The translations under genes and the position numbers were made by a program. This document shows positions 19,226-27,865 of a stretch of DNA of 64,000 nt, piece after piece. The number at the start of each line of letters is the position of its first letter. Positions within the stretch are counted from its first letter, which is position 1. The DNA is from Danxiaibacter flavus (GTDB lineage Bacteria; Bacteroidota; Bacteroidia; Chitinophagales; Chitinophagaceae). Below the pieces are notes generated by a model. That model was not told the origin of the DNA. It searched no databases and saw only the letters and a program-made list of their open reading frames with translations. The stretch covers positions 124,001 to 188,000 of the forward strand of contig NZ_JAULBC010000005.1 in the NCBI RefSeq assembly GCF_041060425.1, given 5' to 3'.

Positions 19226-20068
19226 ATATGGCAGCGGATCATCCGGACTCTTAGCCTTCGCTTTTGAATAATCCGGTTTATCGTTGCCACCAGCCACCCA
19301 CTCTATTCCACCAAGCAAGTGTTTTTGAAAAACGGGATTTGAATAAGTAGCGCTGTCATGCCCAAGTGTTGTATACCATTGTCTGCCTCCATCAAATTCG
19401 TGACACCAGACTGAAGGAAAAGTCTGTCCGTAGAAAACAGGTTTGTCCTTATCGTCCACGCTACTCAGATCATGAACTACAAGCACATGCAGATCCGGAT
19501 TTACTTCTTTTACATAATAGCATTCATCATCACACTCCCATATCTGAGGTAAGGATGCTGTTGAAGGATGCGTGTTATCGATGACAATGTCTTTAAACTT
19601 CTGATGAGCTGCATGACGCAGGAAAGTGGCGCCCAGCAAGCGTTTGAACCATGGCCAGTTGCGTTCTGTTCCCGATGCGGAATGTATTCCGATAAATCCT
19701 CCGCCGGCCTGAACGTATCGCATCAAAGCAACCTTTTGTTCATCTGACGTAAAAACATCATTATTCGTATTATTAAAGATGAGAACATTGTACTTTTTCA
19801 AATTTTCTTCTGTGAAATCTTCGGGCTTGTCAGATACATCAACAACAAAACCGTTTTCCCTGCCAAGTTGCTGCAAACTCGAAGTTGCCGCTGCAATATT
19901 TTGATGAACATAGCCCTTGCCATTTTTGGTATATACAAGTACACGTTTGTTCTTCAGACTTGCATTGGAAGATGAGGCCGATCTTTTTGCTGATGTGCAC
20001 GCAAATCCGAATGCTACAATTGCGGTAAGCAGACACGTTATACCAAGTAACTTTTTCACAGTACCCAT
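19223..20068 (-). CDS. ThuA-domain lipoprotein
   Basis: 281 residues, lipobox at Cys24 (IVAFGFAC). The ThuA-like (glutamine-amidotransferase-fold) features are visible: RVLVYTKNGKGYVH near residue 43, YNVLIFNNTNNDVFT, VQAGGGFIGIHSAS, and HEFDGGRQWYTTLGHDSATYSNPVFQKHLLGGIEWVAG near the end. In rhizobia ThuA works with the Gfo/Idh oxidoreductase ThuB in trehalose use, where disaccharides are converted to 3-keto forms. Here the gene is first in the minus-strand oxidoreductase operon and divergent from lacI, with a candidate operator between them. The lipid anchor places it outside the cytoplasm. Confidence 0.88.
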   Translation of the reverse strand: MGTVKKLLGITCLLTAIVAFGFACTSAKRSASSSNASLKNKRVLVYTKNGKGYVHQNIAAATSSLQQLGRENGFVVDVSDKPEDFTEENLKKYNVLIFNNTNNDVFTSDEQKVALMRYVQAGGGFIGIHSASGTERNWPWFKRLLGATFLRHAAHQKFKDIVIDNTHPSTASLPQIWECDDECYYVKEVNPDLHVLVVHDLSSVDDKDKPVFYGQTFPSVWCHEFDGGRQWYTTLGHDSATYSNPVFQKHLLGGIEWVAGGNDKPDYSKAKAKSPDDPLPY

Positions 20069-20321
20069 AATAATTTTAAATCCTGTTTAATGTTTTTCTG
20101 ATTATTTGCCGGCAATAAACAATGGCAGGTCTGAACACGCTATAACAATGCAATGTTTTGCATAGCGGTAAACAAAGTTTTTTTCATTATGCGCAAGGTC
20201 TATCCAATCGTTCCAGGCAAAAGCAATTATTCCGGTTCTTCATTCAAACATAAAAAGAATATCTGTTTAAAACACGTGCTGCTAAAATTGATTAGCAAAG
20301 CAATTCGCCTCACTCGTTGCC

Positions 20322-20333
20322 GGGAACGTTTGC
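20322..20333. promoter_or_regulatory. Candidate LacI-type operator in the thuA/lacI intergenic region
   Basis: GGGAACGTTTGC. Its minus strand reads GCAAACGTTCCC, close to the GCAAACGnTTGC sites at 49836, 54982 and 57570. It lies about 60 bases upstream of the lacI -33 element and about 255 bases from thuA. The site is consistent with autoregulation and control of the divergent operon. Confidence 0.5.
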
Positions 20334-20390
20334 GTTGATGTAACCACGGTTTTTTCCCAAAAAAATTTTAAAAATTTTGAATGAATAACC

Positions 20391-20420
20391 TTGTTTATTA
20401 GATATCTATAAATAGATTTA
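20391..20420 (+). promoter_or_regulatory. Bacteroidota-type promoter of the lacI-family gene
   Basis: TTG (20391-20393), 19 bases, then TAGATTTA (20413-20420), against the consensus TTG-N19-TAnnTTTG. The expected start is near 20426, about 30 bases ahead of the ATG. Confidence 0.6.
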
Positions 20421-20455
20421 TGCTTTAAACCCCTTATAAGCGTTATAATAGTGCA

Positions 20456-21487
20456 ATGGATAATTCGCAACGTATAGTCACAATTAAAGATATCGCTCAA
20501 GAGTTGAAACTCTCTGTGAGCACGGTTTCCCGTGCGTTAAGAGATAGTGCTGAGATAAAGCTTGAGACAAAGATGCTGGTAAAGGAAGTAGCAGCAAGAC
20601 TGCACTACACTCCCAACCCCATTGCATTGTCACTGAAAGAAAAAAGAAGCAAGATTATCGGCGTCATCGTTCCTGAAATTGCCAATAACTTTTCATCCAA
20701 CACTATTGCAGGCATTGAAGACATCGCTTATAAAAAAGGTTATCATGTACTTATCTTTCAAAGTCATGAAAAATATGAGCGTGAAAAGGAAAATGTTCAG
20801 CTCCTTGTTTCCAGGCGCATTGATGGCCTGATCATTTCGCTTGCGAACGAAACACAGTGCTATGATCATCTTACTGATACAATAGATAAGAACATTCCGC
20901 TCGTGATGTTTGATCGTGTGTGTCATTCAATCAACGCACATAAGGTAATTACCAATGATTACTTTGGCGCATACAACGGCGTTGAACACCTGATACAACA
21001 AGGATATCACAACATTGCACTGATAACGCTACCGCTCAACCTTTCCATCACACAGAACAGGTTAAACGGTTATAAAGACGCAATGAAAAAATACAATCTT
21101 CCGGTTCGTGATGAATGGATCATTCATAGCCCAATCGACGTTGTGTGCAGTGAAATGACGATCAGAAGGATCCTTGAATCGGATAACAGACCGGACGCTA
21201 TTTTTATTTCTGCAGAAAGATTGAATATCATCTGTATTAAAGTGATAAAAGAAATGGGGTTGCGTATTCCTGAGGACATTGCTATTGCCGGCTTCTCCGA
21301 TAATCCCATCACGCCTTATCTTGCTCCCGCACTCACTTCTGTTAAGCAACCTACATTTAACGTTGGACAGAAAGCAGCCGAACTTATTATTGAATTGATT
21401 GAAAACAATAACACTACAACACAATACCGCACCATTCAGTTAGATACTGCGTTAGATATACAGGCCTCTTCAAGAAGAAGACAGTAA
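20456..21487 (+). CDS. LacI-family transcriptional regulator
   Basis: 343 residues, the usual LacI length. An N-terminal helix-turn-helix and hinge are visible (VTIKDIAQELKLSVSTVSRAL at residues 8-28, then LHYTPNPIALSLKEKRSKIIGVIVPEI). The periplasmic-binding-type effector domain has the usual landmarks (FSSNTIAGIEDIAYKKGYHVLIFQS, RRIDGLIISLA, IPEDIAIAGFSDNPITPYLAPALTSVKQP). It is divergent from thuA, upstream of uxuA, and has its own promoter. The effector is probably a sugar or sugar acid made by the locus. Members of the family bind CG-centred palindromes, and several matching sites occur in this window. Confidence 0.95.
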   Translation: MDNSQRIVTIKDIAQELKLSVSTVSRALRDSAEIKLETKMLVKEVAARLHYTPNPIALSLKEKRSKIIGVIVPEIANNFSSNTIAGIEDIAYKKGYHVLIFQSHEKYEREKENVQLLVSRRIDGLIISLANETQCYDHLTDTIDKNIPLVMFDRVCHSINAHKVITNDYFGAYNGVEHLIQQGYHNIALITLPLNLSITQNRLNGYKDAMKKYNLPVRDEWIIHSPIDVVCSEMTIRRILESDNRPDAIFISAERLNIICIKVIKEMGLRIPEDIAIAGFSDNPITPYLAPALTSVKQPTFNVGQKAAELIIELIENNNTTTQYRTIQLDTALDIQASSRRRQ

Positions 21488-22075
21488 GACCGTAAGATCG
21501 TAAGACAGTAAGATGGTAAGAAGATGTGCTGTCTATGTTTAGTTGTTATCTCGCACCTGAGAAAGATCAGAGATCAAAAAAACAGACATCAGAGATATAA
21601 GACCGTAAGACGCGTAAGATCGTAAGACAGTAAGAAGGTAAGAAGATGTGCTGTCTATGTTTAGTTGTTATCTCGCACCTGAGATAGATCAGAGATCAAA
21701 AGATCAGACATCAGTGATATAAGACCGTAAGACAGTAAGATCGTAAGACAGTAAGAAGGTAAGAAGATGTGCTGTCGATGTTTAGTTGTTATCTCGCACC
21801 TGAGATAGATCAGAGATGAAAAAATCAGACATCAGAGATATAAGACCATAAGACGCGTAAGATCGTAAGACAGTCAGAAGAAGTGCTGTCTATGAATTAT
21901 TGGGATTTTGCGCCTGAACAAATCAGAGATCAAAAAATCAGACATCAGAGATATAAGACCGTAAGACGCGTAAGATCGTAAGACAGTAAGAAGAAGTGCT
22001 GTCTATGAATTATTAGGATTTTGCGCCTGAACAAATCAGAGATCAAAAAATCAGCGATCAGCGATATACCAAAAC
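21483..22075 (+). repeat. Tandem array of five 113-122-bp units (same family as 1.9-2.4 kb, opposite orientation)
   Basis: Units start with GACCGTAAGA (or a close variant) at 21488, 21601, 21723, 21844 and 21957. Each has a run of GTAAGAYNGT decamers, then AAGTGCTGTCTATG or a variant, a cytosine-poor middle, GCGCCTGA or GCACCTGAGA, and ATCAGAGATCAAAAA with CAGACATCAGAGATA. The first unit overlaps the lacI stop codon. The last two units differ from the first three in the middle segment, so there are two subtypes. Confidence 0.9.
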
Positions 22076-22079
22076 GCTT

Positions 22080-22087
22080 TATATTTG
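22080..22087 (+). promoter_or_regulatory. Possible -7 element of uxuA
   Basis: TATATTTG fits TAnnTTTG and lies 44 bases ahead of the chosen uxuA start. No TTG is seen at the right -33 distance, so this is weak. Confidence 0.3.
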
Positions 22088-22130
22088 ACGACAACATTTT
22101 AAACACCTCTCAAATTGATTGCTTATGTTC

Positions 22131-23288
22131 ATGGAACAGACCATGCGTTGGTATGGCCCTAATGATCCGGTTAGCTTATCAGATATTCGCCAGGCAGGTT
22201 GCACAGGCGTTGTTACTGCGCTTCATCATATTGCTGTTGGTGACATATGGCCGGTTGATGAAATAAATAAAAGAAGACAACAGGTAGAAGATGCAGGAAT
22301 GACCTGGACGGTTATTGAAAGTCTGCCTGTACATGAAGACATCAAAAAACACACTGGCAACTATCTTCAATATATAGAGAACTACAAGCAGAGTCTTCGC
22401 AATGTTGCCGCATGTGGATTGAAAGTTGTTACCTATAACTTTATGCCGATCCTTGACTGGATGCGTACAGATATTTCCTATGAAATGGCCGATGGCAGCA
22501 AGGCATTGTATTTTGAAAAAGCTGCTTTCATTGCTTTTGATCTTTTTATTTTAAAGAGACCAGGCGCTGAAAAAGATTATACTGAAGATGAGATCAGTAA
22601 AGCCAAAGCAAGATTGGAAAGCATGACTGCAGAACAAAAAGATGTTTTGTACACCAATGCATTACTTGGCTTACCAGGAAGTGAAGAGCGTTTTACTGAA
22701 GAGCAAATTTTGAATGCATTAAATACTTATAAAGGCATTGATGCGCAAAAATTAAAACAGCATTTGTTTTTCTTTCTGCAGCAGGTTGTTCCCATAGCGG
22801 AAGAAGTGGGATTGAAAATGGCGATCCATCCTGATGATCCTCCATATCCGATATTGAGCTTACCCCGTATTGTAAGTACAGAGCAAGATGCTGTTGAATT
22901 GCTGAACAGCATTCAATCTCCTGCAAACGGTTTGTGCTTTTGTACGGGATCTTACGGTGTAAGAGCGGATAATGATCTTGTTGGAATGGTTCAACGCCTG
23001 GGCGATCATATTCATTTCCTGCACTTACGCAGCACAAGACGTGATGCTGAGGGCAATTTTTATGAAGCGGACCACCTGGATGGTGATGTTGATATGTATG
23101 CAGTAGTGAAAGAAATTGTGTTATTGATGAAACGCAGAAATGTTGCAATTCCTATGCGCCCCGATCATGGGCATCAAATGTTGGATGATCTGAAAAAGAA
23201 AACCTATCCCGGTTATTCTGCAATTGGAAGATTGAGAGGTTTGGCGGAGTTGAGAGGTTTGGAGCTGGGGATAGCGAGAAGCCTCTAA
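22131..23288 (+). CDS. uxuA: Mannonate dehydratase
   Basis: 385 residues from the ATG at 22131. That start is chosen because MEQTMRWYGPNDPVSL aligns with the known UxuA N-terminus; the reading frame also has an ATG at 22125 and a TTG at 22119. UxuA dehydrates D-mannonate to 2-keto-3-deoxy-gluconate in hexuronate catabolism. Family landmarks are visible: TGVVTALHHIAVGDIWPVDEI, ITYNFMPILDWMRTDISYEM-type segment, AIHPDDPPYPILSLPRIVS, FCTGSYGVRADNDL, and IPMRPDHGHQMLDD near the end, which carry the metal-binding Cys and His residues. uxaC, kdgK and an eda gene are absent from the window. It follows the LacI gene across a repeat array, so cotranscription is uncertain. Confidence 0.95.
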   Translation: MEQTMRWYGPNDPVSLSDIRQAGCTGVVTALHHIAVGDIWPVDEINKRRQQVEDAGMTWTVIESLPVHEDIKKHTGNYLQYIENYKQSLRNVAACGLKVVTYNFMPILDWMRTDISYEMADGSKALYFEKAAFIAFDLFILKRPGAEKDYTEDEISKAKARLESMTAEQKDVLYTNALLGLPGSEERFTEEQILNALNTYKGIDAQKLKQHLFFFLQQVVPIAEEVGLKMAIHPDDPPYPILSLPRIVSTEQDAVELLNSIQSPANGLCFCTGSYGVRADNDLVGMVQRLGDHIHFLHLRSTRRDAEGNFYEADHLDGDVDMYAVVKEIVLLMKRRNVAIPMRPDHGHQMLDDLKKKTYPGYSAIGRLRGLAELRGLELGIARSL

Positions 23289-23428
23289 GAAGACATGTAA
23301 GACAGTAAGATCGTAAGATAGTAAGATAGTAAGATGGGCTGTTCAGTTTTGAATATCCCCTTTCTATTTAGCATCGATTCGTTCGGTGAACAGTAAAAAA
23401 ATAGATCTGGAGAAAGATAGCGCTTCGG

Positions 23429-23472
23429 CAAAAAACGTGTCCTACACTTGCAAGTGTAGGACACGTTTTTTG
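23429..23472. terminator. Perfect 44-bp palindrome, core TGTCCTACACTTG
   Basis: CAAAAAACGTGTCCTACACT.. is repeated exactly as its reverse complement with no spacer, with A and T runs at the two ends. It lies between convergent genes and fits a bidirectional terminator. Confidence 0.8.
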
Positions 23473-23675
23473 TAAATCCAGTTAATCCCCTAATCCCAAA
23501 AATCCCGGTCAAGATAATGCCACCCCTTCGGGATTAGTAGAAGACACGTAAGACAGTAAGATCGTAAGATCGTAAGATGGGCTGTTCAGTTTTTGAATAG
23601 CCTATTTCTATAAAGCATCGATTCATTCGGTGAAAAGTAAAAAAAATACATCTAGAGAGATCGGGCTTTGCAGCA

Positions 23676-23715
23676 AAAAACATGTCCTACACTTGCAAGT
23701 GTAGGACATGTTTTT
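23676..23715. terminator. Perfect 40-bp palindrome, covarying copy
   Basis: Same element as at 23429, but AACGTGTCC is changed to AACATGTCC and the opposite arm is changed from GGACACGTT to GGACATGTT, so pairing is kept. Confidence 0.8.
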
Positions 23716-23969
23716 GCAAATCCTGTCAATCCTCCAATCCCAAAAATCCCGGTCCAGATAATGCCACCCCTTCGGGGTTATTTTCGCCAAACTATATGAT
23801 TATGCTATAATAATTTCATCCCTTCCGGATTTGTAGAAGACACGTAAGACTGTAAGACAGTAAGAGCGTAAGATGGGCTGTTCAGTTTTTGAATAGCCTA
23901 TTTCTTTTTAGCATCGATTCATTCGGTGAACAGTAAAAAAATAGATCTGGAGAAAGATTGGGCTTTGCA

Positions 23970-24015
23970 GCAAAAAACGTGTCCTACACTTGCAAGTGTA
24001 GGACACGTTTTTTGC
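23970..24015. terminator. Perfect 46-bp palindrome, third copy
   Basis: GCAAAAAACGTGTCCTACAC.. followed by its exact reverse complement, centre at 23992/23993. It is identical to the first copy in the core and lies close to the oxidoreductase stop codon. Confidence 0.8.
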
Positions 24016-24073
24016 AAATCCAGTTAATCCCCTAATCCCAAAAATCCCGGTCAAGACAATCCTAATCCAAATC

Positions 24074-25384
24074 CTAATCTAGGGACCACGGCTTCCTGAT
24101 ATTTGCCTTCGCCAATCTGTTTGCTTCCTTATCGTGCCTGAATTTTTCTTTTTCCGGGTTCCATTCCAGCGGGCGGTTTAACCAGTAGGCTATGTTTGCT
24201 ATGCAACACAAACTGCTGGTGCGGTGACCAGTTTCTGCATTGCAAATAGGTTGAGTGCCGTTCTTAATCGCATTTAACCAGTCAGAATAGTGATCATCAC
24301 TCTTATACAAATGAATTTCATTTGGCTGGATAGTCGCGGTCACAATATTTGCAGGATCGGATGTTAAATATTCACGGCTGATATCAAGCGTTCCTTTTGA
24401 GCCAATAAATCGTACACCAAAACCTCGTCCAAAGTCCATGTGCTTCATCACTACGCCATTTTTATACACCATGGTAAGGTGCTGATGGTCCTTACCGTCA
24501 GGAGGATAAAAATGAACCGGACCGGATTCATCCATGCCCAGGCCCCATTGTGCAATATCAAACATGTGTGCACCCCAGTCGCTCAAAATGCCACCACCAA
24601 ATTCTTTGTATTTTCTCCAGTTAGGAAAGATGTCTAACTCTACAGGCGGAGCATAATCCGCATTAAAAGGCACCAGTGGCGCAGGACCGCTCCACATGTC
24701 CCAGTTAAGCACTGATGGCACTTGCTGTTGCGGCAGCGTTGCAGGCACAGCAGCCACACCAACATTCACTTGCACTTCCTTAACATCACCGATGTAACCA
24801 TTGCGAACAAGCTCGCAGGCATGGTGGAAAGTCTCGCGGGAACGCTGCATACTTCCCGTTTGGAGTATAACATTATTCTTTTTTGTTGCATTTACCATTG
24901 CCCGGCCCTCTTCAACTGAATGTGCCAGTGGCTTTTCGCAATACACATGCTTTTTTTTATTCGCAGCCATTACGGTCATTACAGCGTGCCAATGATCCGG
25001 AGTGGCAATAACCACCGCGTCAATATCCTTTCTATCTAATAATTCACGAAAATCTTTATAGCCGGTAATGCCTTTATAATCCATTTTGTCTTTGACCTCA
25101 GCATATAACTTTTTCGTATTTGATTCGAACAGATCCAGTTTTTGCTGATCTACATCGGCAGCGGCGACCACCTGTGCGCGGGTGGCAAAGTTGCGAACCA
25201 ATCCTCTCCCCTGTTTTCCTGTGCCGATAAATCCCAGGTTTATCTGGTCACTTGGAGCAACATAATTTTTTCCTCCCATAACATGGCGGGGAATAATGGT
25301 AATAGCAACAGCGGCCTGTACAGTATTTATCAAAAACTTGCGTCTTCCGGCGGAGTAGTTGGGCCGGGGTATTTGTTTTTTCAT
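24074..25384 (-). CDS. Gfo/Idh/MocA-family oxidoreductase with Tat signal (third in window)
   Basis: 436 residues. The signal has a twin-arginine pair in NYSAGRRKFLINTVQAAVAI (Arg14-Arg15). The Rossmann motif is INLGFIGTGKQGRGLV, followed by DAVVIATPDHWHAVMTVMAANKKKHVYCEKPLAHSVEEGR, with the classical EKP lysine. GGGILSDWGAHMFDIAQWGLGMDESGP and GHRTSSLCCIANIAYWLNRPLEWNPEKEKF place it in the same exported subfamily as the 17.7-kb protein. It probably oxidises a sugar or glycoside outside the cytoplasm with a bound nicotinamide cofactor (inference). It stands alone, convergent to uxuA. Confidence 0.9.
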   Translation of the reverse strand: MKKQIPRPNYSAGRRKFLINTVQAAVAITIIPRHVMGGKNYVAPSDQINLGFIGTGKQGRGLVRNFATRAQVVAAADVDQQKLDLFESNTKKLYAEVKDKMDYKGITGYKDFRELLDRKDIDAVVIATPDHWHAVMTVMAANKKKHVYCEKPLAHSVEEGRAMVNATKKNNVILQTGSMQRSRETFHHACELVRNGYIGDVKEVQVNVGVAAVPATLPQQQVPSVLNWDMWSGPAPLVPFNADYAPPVELDIFPNWRKYKEFGGGILSDWGAHMFDIAQWGLGMDESGPVHFYPPDGKDHQHLTMVYKNGVVMKHMDFGRGFGVRFIGSKGTLDISREYLTSDPANIVTATIQPNEIHLYKSDDHYSDWLNAIKNGTQPICNAETGHRTSSLCCIANIAYWLNRPLEWNPEKEKFRHDKEANRLAKANIRKPWSLD

Positions 25385-25471
25385 GTGGAATCGTTAAGCG
25401 TTCTTTCAAATATACTTAATCCACTCTATGATTGTTAAGCCAGATCACTTAAAAAAATTATACATATATAG

Positions 25472-25490
25472 CTGTAAGTAAGACTTACAG
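25472..25490. promoter_or_regulatory. Palindrome upstream of lysS
   Basis: CTGTAAGTAAGACTTACAG: two 7-base arms around a 5-base centre, 70 bases before the lysS ATG. It may be an operator or a small hairpin; nothing shows which. Confidence 0.3.
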
Positions 25491-25530
25491 CCCCTTCTAT
25501 ATTTGCATTTACTCGCAAGCCCACATTCAT

Positions 25531-25538
25531 TATCTTTG
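25531..25538 (+). promoter_or_regulatory. Probable -7 element of lysS
   Basis: TATCTTTG matches TAnnTTTG and lies 21 bases before the ATG. A clear TTG at -33 is lacking (TTT at 25508). Confidence 0.4.
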
Positions 25539-25559
25539 CCAACCTTTTATTTTTTTAAT

Positions 25560-27092
25560 ATGAGTCAACATTTGTCCGAACAGGAAATCATCCGCCGTGA
25601 AAAGTTAGGAAAGCTGAAAGAAGCAGGCATAGATGCATATCCTGCACCTTTATATCCCGTATCACATTTTTCTGCTGATATCAAGAAGGAATTCAGTGAA
25701 GAAACAAAAGACAATTTTGCCAGCGTTTGCGTTGCAGGCAGAATCATGAGTATCAACGACAAAGGCAAGGTTTTCTTTATAAAGATACAAGACAGCAAAG
25801 GCATTATTCAGTTGTATGTAAAACGCGATGACATTTGCCCTGGTGAGGATAAATCTTTCTGGGATAATGTTGTAAAACATGGACTGGATCTGGGTGATAT
25901 TATCGGTTCTACGGGTTTTGTATTTATCACTAAAACAGGCGAAACATCCATACACGCGCAAACAATTACCTTGCTGACGAAATCCCTGAAACCGCTTCCT
26001 GTGGTAAAAAGAGATGAGCACGGGCACGTTTTTGATGCTGTCACTGATCCTGAGTTCCGCTATCGTCAACGTTATGCGGACCTGATCATCAACCCGGATG
26101 TGAAAGAAACATTCGTAAAAAGAACCAAACTGATCAATACCATCCGCGACTTTTTGAATGGCCAGGGTGCGATTGAGGTAGATACGCCGGTATTGCAATC
26201 TATTCCGGGTGGTGCTGCGGCCAGACCGTTTATGACACACCATAATACGTTGGACATGCCTTTTTACCTGCGTATTGCGAATGAGCTGTACTTAAAAAGA
26301 CTGATCGTTGGTGGTTTTGACTGGGTATATGAATTCAGCCGCAACTTCCGTAATGAGGGCATGGACAGAACACATAATCCTGAGTTTACCGTGTTGGAAT
26401 GGTATACAGCTTATAAGGATTACTTCTGGATGATGGAAGTGACCGAACAATTAATTGAAAAAATTGCTCTGGCGCTGCACGGAACAACAGAAGTAAAAGT
26501 TGGCGAAACTATCATCAATTTTAAAGCGCCGTTCAAACGTCTGAGCATTTATGACGCGATAAAAGAAAACACTGGCATCGACATCAGCGAAATGAATGAA
26601 GATGAGCTTCGCACTACCTGCAAACAACTGCATATTGAGGTAGATGCTTCAATGGGTAAAGGCAAGCTGGTCGACGCATTGTTTGGCGAGAAGGCAGAAT
26701 ACAAATATGTTCAACCGACATTCATTATAGACTATCCTGTTGAAATGAGCCCGCTTACCAAAAAGCACCGCAGCAAACCGGGGCTGGTTGAGCGTTTTGA
26801 GCTGATGATCAATGGAAAAGAAATTGCGAACGCCTATTCTGAGCTAAACGACCCAATCGATCAACGTGAACGTTTCGAGGAGCAGGTTCGTTTGATGGAG
26901 CGTGGCGACGATGAAGCAATGTTCATCGACTATGACTTTTTACGTGCCCTGGAATACGGTATGCCTCCTACCAGTGGTATTGGTATTGGAATTGACAGGC
27001 TTTGTATGTTGATGACCAATCAGCCTTCTATTCAGGATGTGCTGCTGTTCCCGCAAATGAGGCCGGAAAGAATGGAAGAGCAGGAAGATTAG
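25560..27092 (+). CDS. lysS: Lysyl-tRNA synthetase, class II
   Basis: 510 residues from the ATG at 25560. An in-frame ATG at 25503 would add 19 residues with no counterpart in the family. An N-terminal OB-fold anticodon-binding domain (VCVAGRIMSINDKGKVFFIKIQD) is followed by the class II core with motif 2 (FRNEGMDRTHNPEFTVLEWY) and motif 3 (GIGIGIDRLCMLMT). IDYPVEMSPLTKKHR lies in between. The enzyme charges tRNA-Lys in the cytoplasm. It is a single-gene unit with its own terminator. The DKGKVFFIKIQD segment and overall length are normal. Confidence 0.98.
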   Translation: MSQHLSEQEIIRREKLGKLKEAGIDAYPAPLYPVSHFSADIKKEFSEETKDNFASVCVAGRIMSINDKGKVFFIKIQDSKGIIQLYVKRDDICPGEDKSFWDNVVKHGLDLGDIIGSTGFVFITKTGETSIHAQTITLLTKSLKPLPVVKRDEHGHVFDAVTDPEFRYRQRYADLIINPDVKETFVKRTKLINTIRDFLNGQGAIEVDTPVLQSIPGGAAARPFMTHHNTLDMPFYLRIANELYLKRLIVGGFDWVYEFSRNFRNEGMDRTHNPEFTVLEWYTAYKDYFWMMEVTEQLIEKIALALHGTTEVKVGETIINFKAPFKRLSIYDAIKENTGIDISEMNEDELRTTCKQLHIEVDASMGKGKLVDALFGEKAEYKYVQPTFIIDYPVEMSPLTKKHRSKPGLVERFELMINGKEIANAYSELNDPIDQRERFEEQVRLMERGDDEAMFIDYDFLRALEYGMPPTSGIGIGIDRLCMLMTNQPSIQDVLLFPQMRPERMEEQED

Positions 27093-27137
27093 CCGCAAAG
27101 ACGCAAAGACGACAAGAAGCACAAAGAAATAAATGAC

Positions 27138-27172
27138 AAAAGCACAGAATATAAGTTTTATTCTGTGCTTTT
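27138..27172. terminator. Terminator hairpin after lysS, GCACAGAAT arms
   Basis: AAAAGCACAGAATA (27138-27151) pairs perfectly with TATTCTGTGCTTTT (27159-27172), loop of 7 bases, followed by more T. It lies between convergent lysS and lptC. Same arms as at 8505 and 2412. Confidence 0.9.
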
Positions 27173-27206
27173 TTTATGTTTAGTATTCGAATTCTTCTTT
27201 TTAAGA

Positions 27207-27240
27207 ATGCTGATAGCTCAATGCTGATAGCTGAAAGCTT
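27207..27240. repeat. AGCTnTCAGC decamer cluster at the lptC stop
   Basis: GCTGATAGCTCAATGCTGAT and further copies run into the lptC stop codon. Confidence 0.75.
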
Positions 27241-27865
27241 ATTGAACCGGCGACGGAGCAGGCGTTTGTGCTGGCGGAGGAGGAGTACTATCGTTGTTCG
27301 ATGGCAATAAGCTGTCTCCAACCAACAGGTTACCGGTGGCATTTGTAAAGCTATATTTGCTGAAATCCTGTTTTGCGGTAAGTGCAGCACCGCGCAGGTT
27401 TTCGCCGGACTTTTTATGAACATTCACCGGCTTGTCTGAGTAGAAGATTTGTTTATTTTGATCCCACCATAGTTCGTCGCAGAACAACGTATCACCCTTG
27501 ACGTTGAATACAACAACACTATCACGTAAGAATACCTTATTGTCGTTTTGAAGATAGTGACCGTATTTGGCGAACAGATGACTTTCCATTTTCAGGCTGT
27601 CGTTATAAAAGATCACCTGGAGCGATTTTGGGAAAATGGTACGTGGCGTATCGTTTTGTGTCCGCAACATTTCAGGAGCAGTCAGCCGTGCTTTCATAAC
27701 ACCGCCTTCACTCATATAACTTTCGATTTGTACGCCTTCTTCAACACCTGTTCTTTTCTTGCCCAGATCCTGTACTTCTTCGATTTTATTCTCACAGGAA
27801 AATAACAGCAGCGCCGGAAGCAGTATTGCCCATTTCTTATTTATGCGTAAAAAGCGTTGTATCAT
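27239..27865 (-). CDS. lptC: LptC-like lipopolysaccharide export lipoprotein
   Basis: 208 residues from the ATG at 27865, chosen because it opens onto a lipoprotein signal (RINKKWAILLPALLLFSC, Cys24); a longer in-frame start at 27922 adds non-signal sequence. The LptC/OstA-like beta jellyroll is seen in GVQIESYMSEGGVMKARLTAPEML, YNDSLKMESHLFAKYGHYLQNDNKVFLRDSVVVFNVKGDTLFCDELWWDQ and VNVHKKSGENLRGAALTAKQDFSKY. LptC takes LPS from LptBFG and passes it to LptA in the periplasm. The C-terminus is a Pro-rich tail. A lipid-anchored form is common in Bacteroidota. CAAAGATA at 27890 (TATCTTTG on the minus strand) may be its -7 element. Confidence 0.85.
   Translation of the reverse strand: MIQRFLRINKKWAILLPALLLFSCENKIEEVQDLGKKRTGVEEGVQIESYMSEGGVMKARLTAPEMLRTQNDTPRTIFPKSLQVIFYNDSLKMESHLFAKYGHYLQNDNKVFLRDSVVVFNVKGDTLFCDELWWDQNKQIFYSDKPVNVHKKSGENLRGAALTAKQDFSKYSFTNATGNLLVGDSLLPSNNDSTPPPPAQTPAPSPVQ

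Larger units (their letters stand above)
23290..24073. repeat. Three ~245-300-bp direct repeats, each with a long perfect palindrome
   Basis: The gap between the convergent uxuA and oxidoreductase genes is filled by three copies of one unit. Each begins with GTAAGACAGTAAGA-type decamers, then GATGGGCTGTTCAGTTTT, AGCATCGATTCRTTCGGTGA, a run of A, a TGTCCTACACTTG palindrome and AATCCC phrases. Palindrome centres are at 23450, 23695 and 23992. The third unit carries a ~45-base insertion before it (CAAACTATATGATTATGC). No coding frame is supported. Confidence 0.9.

Noticed and set aside
20153..20338. Open frame in the thuA/lacI gap
   Set aside because: It has no homology-like motif and lies across the candidate operator. 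Treated as intergenic.
23429..24015. Transposon terminal repeats
   Set aside because: The palindromes are whole hairpins with no transposase and no target duplications. Terminator or REP-like role fits better.
25662..26243. 193-codon open frame opposite lysS
   Set aside because: Shadow of lysS; no family features.
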